The notes under the pieces are model-generated. The model was not told the DNA's origin. It saw only the letters and a program-made list of their open reading frames with translations, and made no database searches. Of a stretch of 21,194 nucleotides of DNA, positions 6,860 through 13,804 are shown piece after piece (the first letter of the stretch is position 1; each line of letters opens with the position of its first letter). The position numbers were made by a program, and so were the translations under genes. The stretch covers positions 1 to 21,194 of the forward strand of contig CAJTOB010000053.1 of the NCBI GenBank assembly GCA_910578035.1. The letters are read 5' to 3'. This stretch comes from an uncultured Muribaculaceae bacterium (lineage in GTDB: Bacteria; Bacteroidota; Bacteroidia; Bacteroidales; Muribaculaceae).

Positions 6860-8362
6860 TCAGTCGTCGAGAGGAATGGCATAATATGCCGTTTTTCCGG
6901 AGGGATATATGCCGGACAGGAACAGCACGCGGTCCTGAACTTGGGCGGAGCTTGATGTAAGCTGTTTCACGATAGCTTTGATCTCGTCGGGGGAGGTCAC
7001 TCTTTTGCCGTTTACACCGAGTATGATGAAATTTTCGCGAACACCGGCTTTTGCAAAACGACCTTCGGCATCGATGTTTTTTACGCTCACGCCGCCTCGT
7101 ATTTCGAGCGAGCGGGCTGTGTCTTCATCGATAGCGGCAAGTGTGGCGCCAAGATTGGCTTCGTCGCCGGGGCGTGTGATGGCAAGATTACCGCGATTGT
7201 TGCGCAGGGTCACATTGCAGGTTTTCTTTTTGCCGTCACGGTAGAATTCGACTTCAACAGTGTCGCCGGGGCTCAGACCGGCTACGACTTCCTGCAGCTG
7301 GGCTGTAGAGCGGGTGGGACGTCCGCCGATTGATACTATCACGTCGCCTTCAAGGAATCCGGCTTCGCGGGCGGCCGAGCGCTCTTCTATATCGGCTACA
7401 TAAATGCCGCTGGTAGTGCCTTCAATCTTCTTTTCGGCCACGAGTTCGGGAGAGACTTCGTAGAATCGTATGCCGAGATAGGCGCGCTGTACGGTGCCGT
7501 AGCTCTTTATGTCGGAAACGACTTTCTGAACTATCGAGGTGGGAATGGCGAATGAGCAGCCGGCATAGGCGCCTGTCTGCGAATAGATTGCGGTGTTGAT
7601 GCCGACAAGCTCGCCGTCGAGATTGACGAGAGCTCCGCCCGAGTTGCCCTGATTTACGGCAGCGTCGGTCTGTATATACGATTCTATGCCGCCGGAAGAG
7701 GGCGAGCCTGTAGAGCTGGATATGTTGCGGGCCTTTGCGCTCACGATACCTGAAGTGACTGTCGATGTGAAGCCAAACGGATTACCTACGGCAAGAACCC
7801 ATTCGCCGACATGAAGCTTTTCGCTGTCACCCATCGGTATTACGTGGAGCTCGGGTGCTTCTATTTTTATAAGCGCGAGGTCGGTGGTGGGGTCGGCACC
7901 AACGATGGTTGCCGGGAAGTTGCGGTTGTCATTCAGGGTCACTTCCAGACGTTCAGCGTCGGCTATCACATGGTTGTTGGTTACGATGTAGCCGTCGGCA
8001 CTTATGATTACGCCGGAGCCGAGACCAATCTGTTGTTGCTGGCGCGGCTCTTCCGGCTGCTGGCGCCGCTGGCGTGGCTGAGACGGAACTCCGAAGAAGA
8101 AATCAAGCAAGGGGTCGTTATAGTAAGGCCCCTGGTTGCCGTAGTTTTGGCGTGTATGCGGGGTTGCAAAGCTTTTGACACTGACAACACCGTTGACAGT
8201 CTCTTCGGCAGCCCGCGTGAAGTCGTCCTGTGATATGAGCCGTCCGCTCATATGGCTTGGTGCCTGAGGTGCCGGTTCTGCCGTATCGTTCTGATGGGCG
8301 GCAAAAGCCCAGAATACTGCTACTGCCGTTATAGCCGAGGTGATGATTAGTTTCTTTTTCAT
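6860..8362 (-). CDS. htrA: HtrA/DegP-type periplasmic serine protease
   Basis: A 500-residue Do-family protease and chaperone that degrades misfolded envelope proteins. After an N-terminal signal or anchor (MKKKLIITSAITAVAVFWAFA), the trypsin-like domain carries the triad H131 (TNNHVI), D161 (TTDLALIKI) and S241 (QGNSGGALV). Two PDZ domains follow (about 290-385 and 405-495); the first has the YLGI carboxylate-binding loop. The loop before the first strand (residues ~93-111) is rich in Gln, Arg and Pro, an expanded LA-type loop. The ATG at 8362 is preferred over upstream in-frame codons because it begins the signal sequence and lies about 50 bases after a -7 promoter box. It has its own terminator, so it is probably monocistronic and stress-controlled; no specific stress operator was seen. 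Confidence 0.93.
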   Translation of the reverse strand: MKKKLIITSAITAVAVFWAFAAHQNDTAEPAPQAPSHMSGRLISQDDFTRAAEETVNGVVSVKSFATPHTRQNYGNQGPYYNDPLLDFFFGVPSQPRQRRQQPEEPRQQQQIGLGSGVIISADGYIVTNNHVIADAERLEVTLNDNRNFPATIVGADPTTDLALIKIEAPELHVIPMGDSEKLHVGEWVLAVGNPFGFTSTVTSGIVSAKARNISSSTGSPSSGGIESYIQTDAAVNQGNSGGALVNLDGELVGINTAIYSQTGAYAGCSFAIPTSIVQKVVSDIKSYGTVQRAYLGIRFYEVSPELVAEKKIEGTTSGIYVADIEERSAAREAGFLEGDVIVSIGGRPTRSTAQLQEVVAGLSPGDTVEVEFYRDGKKKTCNVTLRNNRGNLAITRPGDEANLGATLAAIDEDTARSLEIRGGVSVKNIDAEGRFAKAGVRENFIILGVNGKRVTSPDEIKAIVKQLTSSSAQVQDRVLFLSGIYPSGKTAYYAIPLDD

Positions 8363-8414
8363 AATTCTAAATGTGCTAAGATTGTAGTATGACTGTAGTT
8401 GAACTTGTGATATA

Positions 8415-8422
8415 CAAAAATA
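8415..8422 (-). promoter_or_regulatory. Bacteroidales -7 box for htrA
   Basis: Minus-strand octamer TATTTTTG fits TAnnTTTG. A T-rich CTTTCTTTTTC stretch lies upstream near the expected -33 region but contains no exact TTTG. The predicted start near 8408 gives a leader of about 45 bases before the htrA ATG. The intergenic gap is otherwise AT-rich and featureless. Confidence 0.5.
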
Positions 8423-8503
8423 GCTGATTTGCCTTGAAAAAGAAAGGTCTGTTATGTTAAATTCACTAAAGGCGGTGGCTTTTAACTGCAATTTAGAGTT
8501 TTG

Positions 8504-10552
8504 TTATCTCATCGGGCGCCGGCCGCCGCTGTTGAAGCTGCCCCGGTTGCCGCCGGAGTTGAAGTTGCCGGTGCCTCCGAACGGGTCATAAGCTCCGCCG
8601 AATTCATCTTCCTCCTCTTCTTCGCCGGGAGCCTTTTCTCCGCGTTTCAGTTTCGGTTTGTTTTTCTTTATGGCATAAGGTTTCTGGGCATCGACTGGCA
8701 GCTCGTAGATATTCCAGGTCTGCTCCACGTCCCAGTTTTTCTTCAGTTCGAATTTTTTTGCGAAGTAATATACTTCTTCAGGCTGGATTGAGTCGCGTAC
8801 AGAGCCGGTATCCCATTTCCCGTTTCTGTTTGCGTCGATGATGAGGCGCGCATAGTATGTGCCGGGGTTGAGATATGGCAGTTCGACGGTGCCCGAACCG
8901 GGGGCTTTTACCGCTTGATATATCGGGGCGTCGGAAGAGCCGAGAAGCTGCACCACCGCCTGAATGCTGTCGAGCTCGGGCAGTGTGAATATGAGCTTGG
9001 AATAGTCCTCAATCTGCTTTGTTGAAAACTCTTGTGTGAATGGCCTGTTCCATACATTATATATGCTCATGGCGGCCAGAGTGTCTACTGTAAGCCTATA
9101 TTTAGTACCGGGTTCCCAATCGATGTCGAAGCGCCGGCGCATGAGCAAATCTGATGAGTCGGGGCGGAATTTTACGTCGAGTTCTGTCCAGACCGTGTCA
9201 ATGAGCATTTCTACATGAACACCCGCGCTGTCGAGAGTTTCGAGAGGCAGAGACGACTCGAGGATAAGCGGCTTGTTGAGTTCCTGGGTCTGCGAAAGAG
9301 TGCGCAGGGTAAGATATTCCATGTCGGCGGGTGGCAGGAATGTGGTATCTCCGGAAATGGAGTCGACGATAAATGCCGGCCGCTCGTCTTTTTTCTTCTT
9401 TTTTTCTTTTTCTTTCTTTTTCTTATCGGGGTCGCGGAAGTTGAAACGCAGTGTGTCGGTCTTCCAGGTCAGCCGGTCGGTGGTGTCGGTGCGGAAATAA
9501 CCGACGGAAAGACGCAGCGAGTCGGACTGCACGATGGTAGTGTCTGCAATCCAATATTCAAGAGTGTCGAGAGTGGCGTTGGCCTTTAGTCTGGCCCATT
9601 CAGAAATGTCTGCGCCCGGAGTTCCGGCGCCGTCTACTATCGAAATTTTAGGCAGGCTGTCGGCCGGTGCTCCGAATGTCAAGGTTATGCGCCGGGCATC
9701 GGGGCGTTTATAGTCGGAGAGGTATGCCGATTTATAGTTCTCGTTGAACCAGGACAGTAGTATATCGTTCGGGAGATAGCGAGTGCCCTGTCGGACAATA
9801 AGCGAGTCGGAGCCGTCGGAGGCATAAAGAGTATCGGTCACTTCGATTGCTTCGGTATATGGTCTAACGGTGACATCGTAGAATGCGATGTCTTCAGAGC
9901 GGTCCCAGTGATAATCGCGGTTGAGGTCGTTGAGAGCATAGATGCGGTACTCGCCTTCTTTGAGGTTGCGGATTGTAAACTGTCCGTATTGGTTGGTGCG
10001 GGCGATGCGCTCGAAAGGTAGGGTGTGGATGGCGGTGTCCGACAGATTGCTGTAGACGCCGACAAGCATGCCTTGCGCCGGCTCGAGATTTTCGGCCTGG
10101 AGCACCATGCCTGAGATACGTAGAGTGTCGAGAGTCGGTCCTGTCGAGAAGTCCATGGCGAAACCATCGAGAATATTACCTTCGTTGAGGTCTTTGATTG
10201 CGTCGGCGAAGTCGATGGTATATGTGGTATTCGGCAGAAGGGTGTCGCGGAAGTCTACGGTCAGACGGCGTCCGTTGGAGCTTACTGTAGGAGGCGTCTT
10301 CTGCGCCGGTGATACTACTACTTTCGAGAAAGCGTCTTCGAGCTGAATATTTTCGTCGAAGATTACATTGATGCGCTTCGGAGTAGTGTTGACAGCTCCC
10401 GGCGCGGGGTCTGAACGGACAAAAACGGGTGGATTTTCATCGCGGGCCCCACCTTCCGGACGCCCCGTGCTCGCACATGCCGCAAGGAGACTTGAAATAG
10501 CTCCCCATGCCAGCAGTCTCATGCCGAATCCGGTGCCTTTTCGCCCTACCAT
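8504..10552 (-). CDS. Big_5 (Ig-like) domain lipoprotein
   Basis: A 682-residue predicted lipoprotein: the signal sequence ends in the lipobox LAAC (C26), followed by ASTG. Residues ~40-140 form a Big_5 Ig-like domain: PPVFVRSDPAPGAVNTTPKR, then a segment with VIFDENIQL and DFSTG, as in Bacteroidota envelope lipoproteins. A SdrD/carboxypeptidase-regulatory-like beta domain follows (NQYGQFTIRNLKEGEYRIYA, 'DLNRDYHWDRSED'). The centre has a lysine/glutamate-rich stretch (residues ~376-390) encoded by a long purine tract. The C-terminus is Gly/Asn/Ser/Arg-rich with two SFNSGG-like repeats. An alternative start at 10522 gives a shorter signal peptide. It lies 4 bases after the prenyl synthase stop, so the genes are cotranscribed. 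The role is probably structural or adhesive at the cell surface; no enzyme motif was seen. Confidence 0.85.
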   Translation of the reverse strand: MVGRKGTGFGMRLLAWGAISSLLAACASTGRPEGGARDENPPVFVRSDPAPGAVNTTPKRINVIFDENIQLEDAFSKVVVSPAQKTPPTVSSNGRRLTVDFRDTLLPNTTYTIDFADAIKDLNEGNILDGFAMDFSTGPTLDTLRISGMVLQAENLEPAQGMLVGVYSNLSDTAIHTLPFERIARTNQYGQFTIRNLKEGEYRIYALNDLNRDYHWDRSEDIAFYDVTVRPYTEAIEVTDTLYASDGSDSLIVRQGTRYLPNDILLSWFNENYKSAYLSDYKRPDARRITLTFGAPADSLPKISIVDGAGTPGADISEWARLKANATLDTLEYWIADTTIVQSDSLRLSVGYFRTDTTDRLTWKTDTLRFNFRDPDKKKKEKEKKKKKDERPAFIVDSISGDTTFLPPADMEYLTLRTLSQTQELNKPLILESSLPLETLDSAGVHVEMLIDTVWTELDVKFRPDSSDLLMRRRFDIDWEPGTKYRLTVDTLAAMSIYNVWNRPFTQEFSTKQIEDYSKLIFTLPELDSIQAVVQLLGSSDAPIYQAVKAPGSGTVELPYLNPGTYYARLIIDANRNGKWDTGSVRDSIQPEEVYYFAKKFELKKNWDVEQTWNIYELPVDAQKPYAIKKNKPKLKRGEKAPGEEEEEDEFGGAYDPFGGTGNFNSGGNRGSFNSGGRRPMR

Positions 10553-10556
10553 GGTT

Positions 10557-11531
10557 TCAGAATTGTCGTGAAATGGTGAAGTCGATGAGTTCCTCGAGTT
10601 CGCGGCGGTTAGCGGATTCGGGGAAAATCGACAGGCATTTGTAGGCTTTCACTCGCAGGTCTTCCATCACTTGGAATGCATAAGATATGCCGCCGTTGTC
10701 GCGGGCAAATGCCTGAATGCGCTCAATGTCTTCGTCGGAAAGTTTGTCGGTGTCGAGCAACGCTTTTATTTCAGCGCAGCCAGGCAGTTCGGTTCTGCCC
10801 AAAACATGCAGCAGAGGCAGCGAAATTTTGCCTTCACGGAGGTCGTTTCCGGTCGGTTTTCCGACGAGTTCCGACGGATAATAGTCGAAAATGTCATCGC
10901 GAATCTGGAAGCAGCGGCCGAAAAGAAGTGCATATTCCGACAGCGCTTTAAGCCGTTCGTCGTCGACTCCGGCGGCGAGACATCCCATTTCCGCACTCGC
11001 CACGAAGAGCGATGCGGTCTTGTAGTCGATTATGCGATAGTAGTTGTTTTCGGTGAGGGTGTGCTCGCGGGCATTGTATATTTGGTCGATTTCACCAAGC
11101 GAGAGGCTGCGGCCGAGATTGCACAGCACATCGACAATGCGGATATCGCCGGTAGATATGGCCTGCTGCATGGCCGACGATGTGAAATAATCTCCGACAA
11201 GAACTGCTATATGGTTATCCCATACGGCATTTACGGTCGGCTGCCCGCGTCGGGTGGGCGAATTATCTACTACGTCGTCGTGAATCAGCGATGCGTTATG
11301 AAGCAGTTCGACAGCGACGGCTGAGGCGAGTGCCTTTTCGTTGTCGCACCCGAACAGGCCGGCGCACAGAAATACCATCAGCGGGCGTATCTGCTTGCCC
11401 TTTGTGCGGAGCAAGGACATCACTATTTTGTCCATCAGAGTATTGGATCCCTCCAGCTGCGAGGCTATGCGCTCGTTGAGGCGCTCAAGTTCGGCGCGAT
11501 GATTATATGTTATGGCTTCCAGAGTAGTCAT
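10557..11531 (-). CDS. Long-chain polyprenyl diphosphate synthase
   Basis: A 324-residue trans-prenyltransferase that condenses isopentenyl diphosphate onto an allylic diphosphate, probably making the octaprenyl or longer chain used for menaquinone. Key features are KGKQIRP (44-50), the first aspartate-rich motif DDVVD (85-89) followed by RRGQPT, the KTA substrate motif (171-173), and the second aspartate motif DDIFD (212-216). Small or aromatic residues before the first motif (HNASLIH) suit a long product, but chain length cannot be fixed by eye. An in-frame ATG at 11552 lies at the edge of the promoter -7 box, so it would be upstream of the transcript start. I therefore chose 11531, which also gives the usual family length. 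Confidence 0.92.
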   Translation of the reverse strand: MTTLEAITYNHRAELERLNERIASQLEGSNTLMDKIVMSLLRTKGKQIRPLMVFLCAGLFGCDNEKALASAVAVELLHNASLIHDDVVDNSPTRRGQPTVNAVWDNHIAVLVGDYFTSSAMQQAISTGDIRIVDVLCNLGRSLSLGEIDQIYNAREHTLTENNYYRIIDYKTASLFVASAEMGCLAAGVDDERLKALSEYALLFGRCFQIRDDIFDYYPSELVGKPTGNDLREGKISLPLLHVLGRTELPGCAEIKALLDTDKLSDEDIERIQAFARDNGGISYAFQVMEDLRVKAYKCLSIFPESANRRELEELIDFTISRQF

Positions 11532-11549
11532 TGAATGCTCAATATTTTG

Positions 11550-11557
11550 CAAAAGTA
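11550..11557 (-). promoter_or_regulatory. Bacteroidales -7 box for the prenyl synthase unit
   Basis: Minus-strand octamer TACTTTTG matches TAnnTTTG. A T8 run lies just upstream, but there is no TTTG at the standard -33 spacing. A transcript start near 11543 decides the translational start in favour of the ATG at 11531. It is divergent from the porin promoter about 110 bases away. Confidence 0.55.
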
Positions 11558-11665
11558 CAAAAAAAACATATTTGCATGAGCAATAAGAGCGGCTTTAGAC
11601 ATTGCAGGATTGCTGCGATTAAAGAATTTTAACTGTTGGGGTCTGAGCAATTGGTGCCGTTTAGC

Positions 11666-11673
11666 TAATTTTG
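11666..11673 (+). promoter_or_regulatory. Candidate -7 box for the porin gene
   Basis: TAATTTTG matches TAnnTTTG. It ends only 8 bases before the ATG at 11682, so the transcript would be almost leaderless. No -33 TTTG is seen at the normal distance. Treat as tentative. Confidence 0.35.
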
Positions 11674-11681
11674 TGGTCGCA

Positions 11682-13691
11682 ATGAATCTGATTCACAAAC
11701 TGACGGTGTCGGCGGCGGCTTTGGCGCTCGCCGTTCTGCCTTTGTCGGCCCAGCAGGCCGGCGACGGCGGTCACTCCCATACAGGCCACCCCAAGAATGT
11801 GGTGGTGGCGCCTTCCTATGCCTGGAAACTTCTGTCGCCCCTCGGCCTGCGCGAAGAAGCAAGTATCGATACACTTTTTGAGAACTATAGTTTTCAGTCG
11901 GTGCCATCGGCTGTGTCCGATGCCTGGGCTACAACAGGCAATCTCGGCGGCGAAGGGCTCAATATGATTTTCAGCGAACGCGCTCCAATCAGCGACTTCT
12001 TCTTCCGCGATGCTCTGAGCCATTGGCTGCCGTCGGAGTCCAAACAGAAATTCTACAACACCCGCATACCGATGACTCTGTTGTCGTTCAACTCATCGGG
12101 TGGCCGCGAGACGGCTCAGGAACGCCTACAGACAACATTTTCGGGAAATATCAACTCCAAGGCGCAGGTCGGAGCCATGCTCGACTATCTCTACTCGAAG
12201 GGCAGCTACAATTATCAGGCCGTGAAAGACCTGGCCTGGGGCGCTTCCGGCTCATACCTCGGCGACCGCTATGAGTTCCAGGGCTTTTTCAACCATTATA
12301 ATATGGTGAACAAGGAAAACGGCGGTATCACAGACATGCTGTATATAACCGACCCGGCAGAGTTGCAGGGCGGTGTGACCTCTATTGATTCGAAATCAAT
12401 ACCCACCAACCTCAAAGATGCTCACACGCGCCAGTCGGGCGACGAACTCTATCTCAATAATAGATATAAGGTCGGATATTGGCATGAAGAAACTGTTGAC
12501 GACACCACTACGGTGCGTACGTACATACCGGTTTCCTCATTTATCTATACATTAAAGTATCGTTCGTCTAAACATCTGTTTATCGATACTTCGCCCGCCG
12601 AGACGCGCGAATACTTTGAGAATACATATCTCAATCCCGATTTCACACGCGACCGCACAACATATTGGTCGCTATCCAATATCTTTGGTGTTTCGCTTCT
12701 CGAAGGCTTTCATAAATACGCTAAGTTCGGGTTGGCGGCATATGTGTCGCATCAGGTGAGAAAATATAACATGACTCCCGATACCCTCGACCGCACAAAT
12801 CCGGATTTGGGCCTTTCGCCATTCCCTGAAGGAATCAATATCAATCCGTCGAAGACCGAGCAGCTTGCCTATGTCGGAGGACAGCTTACAAAGCAGCGAG
12901 GTTCTATTCTCACTTACGAGGCAACGGCCGAAATCGGTTTTCTTGGCCCCGTTGCCGGCGACCTCAAACTCGACGGCACTGTAAAGACTCGTTTCCCCTT
13001 GTTAGGCGACAGCCTCGCAATAACAGCATTCGGAAAATTCCACAACACCGAAGCGCCCTATCTTACCAAAAACTATATCTCGAACCACTTTGTGTGGCAA
13101 AACGATTTCGGCAAAGTGCGCGACCTCTCTTTCGGTGGCCGGCTGGCCTATCCGCGCACCGGAACGAACCTCGGAGTCCAGGTATCCAACCTCCAGAATC
13201 ATATCTATTTTGATGCTGCCGGTATGCCTCGGCAGCACGGTGGCAGCGTTCAGGTGCTGAGCATATCGCTTGAGCAGAACTTCAAGTTCGGCATACTGCA
13301 CTGGGATAATCGTGTCACATATCAGAAGACATCGAACGACGCCGTTCTCCCTCTTCCCGAAATATCGGTTTATAGCAATCTCTACCTCCTCGGCAAAATA
13401 GCAACACTGCGCTTCCAGCTCGGCATAGACTGCGACTACTATACCAAATACTATGCTCCGGGCTTCCAGCCCGCTCTGGCCGCTTTCACGAATCAGCGCG
13501 ATATGAAAATCGGCAACTATCCGTTCTGCAACGCCTACATCAACATGAAGCTCAGCAAAACGCGCTTCTACGTCATGTACTCCCACGCAAACCAGGGTCT
13601 CTTCGGCGGCAGCAACTACTTCTCCATGCCCTATTACCCTCTCAATCCCCACCGCCTCCAGCTCGGTATCTCCGTAGACTTCGCCAACTAA
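11682..13691 (+). CDS. Putative outer-membrane porin (Bacteroidota Porin_10 type)
   Basis: A 669-residue exported beta-barrel protein. It starts with a signal peptide (MNLIHKLTVSAAALALAVLPLSAQQ) and a short histidine-rich mature N-terminus (GGHSHTGH). A conserved-looking globular entry follows (SYAWKLLSPLGLREEASIDT; FYNTRIPMTLLSFNSSGGRE). Its second half alternates aromatic and polar residues in strand-like stretches (YEFQGFFNHYNMV, TRFYVMYSHANQGLFGGSNY) and ends in HRLQLGISVDFAN, a barrel strand near the C-terminus. This is the pattern of Bacteroidota 'putative porin' proteins. The substrate is unknown. The frame is open upstream, but the ATG at 11682 begins the signal peptide. It is the only plus-strand gene between 3.5 and 18.9 kb and stands alone. 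Confidence 0.82.
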   Translation: MNLIHKLTVSAAALALAVLPLSAQQAGDGGHSHTGHPKNVVVAPSYAWKLLSPLGLREEASIDTLFENYSFQSVPSAVSDAWATTGNLGGEGLNMIFSERAPISDFFFRDALSHWLPSESKQKFYNTRIPMTLLSFNSSGGRETAQERLQTTFSGNINSKAQVGAMLDYLYSKGSYNYQAVKDLAWGASGSYLGDRYEFQGFFNHYNMVNKENGGITDMLYITDPAELQGGVTSIDSKSIPTNLKDAHTRQSGDELYLNNRYKVGYWHEETVDDTTTVRTYIPVSSFIYTLKYRSSKHLFIDTSPAETREYFENTYLNPDFTRDRTTYWSLSNIFGVSLLEGFHKYAKFGLAAYVSHQVRKYNMTPDTLDRTNPDLGLSPFPEGININPSKTEQLAYVGGQLTKQRGSILTYEATAEIGFLGPVAGDLKLDGTVKTRFPLLGDSLAITAFGKFHNTEAPYLTKNYISNHFVWQNDFGKVRDLSFGGRLAYPRTGTNLGVQVSNLQNHIYFDAAGMPRQHGGSVQVLSISLEQNFKFGILHWDNRVTYQKTSNDAVLPLPEISVYSNLYLLGKIATLRFQLGIDCDYYTKYYAPGFQPALAAFTNQRDMKIGNYPFCNAYINMKLSKTRFYVMYSHANQGLFGGSNYFSMPYYPLNPHRLQLGISVDFAN

Positions 13692-13698
13692 GCCCGTA

Positions 13699-13736
13699 AT
13701 TACGGATTACTTGAGAATGTCGATGGAGCGTGCGAT
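13699..13736 (-). repeat. Left copy of a 38-base direct repeat: relic of an htpG 3' end
   Basis: This 38-base segment matches 16605-16642 (the end of htpG) at 33 of 38 positions. Read on the minus strand it encodes IARSIDILK and a TAA stop, against IARSIDLLK and TAA in the intact gene. All but one of the codon differences within that peptide are synonymous. It starts 8 bases past the porin stop and overlaps a 12-base palindrome at 13694-13705. The similarity stops sharply at 13736. The most economical reading is the former end of htpG, displaced when DNA carrying the helicase gene entered there; attachment site or homologous-recombination footprint are both possible. Confidence 0.7.
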
Positions 13737-13804
13737 TTGGTTGCCCTGTGTATGCATTATGGCGAGTACTGCTTATAACGCGATATGCGGTATATAAGTA
13801 GTTA

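Noticed and set aside
13002..13652. 216-codon minus-strand frame opposite the porin gene
   Set aside because: It lies wholly within the porin coding sequence, which has a signal peptide and barrel pattern. The antisense protein has no recognisable feature.
13694..13705. 12-base palindrome CCGTAATTACGG as a porin terminator or recombination core
   Set aside because: It has no loop or T-run to act as a terminator, and the right-hand repeat does not preserve it, so I do not assign a function.
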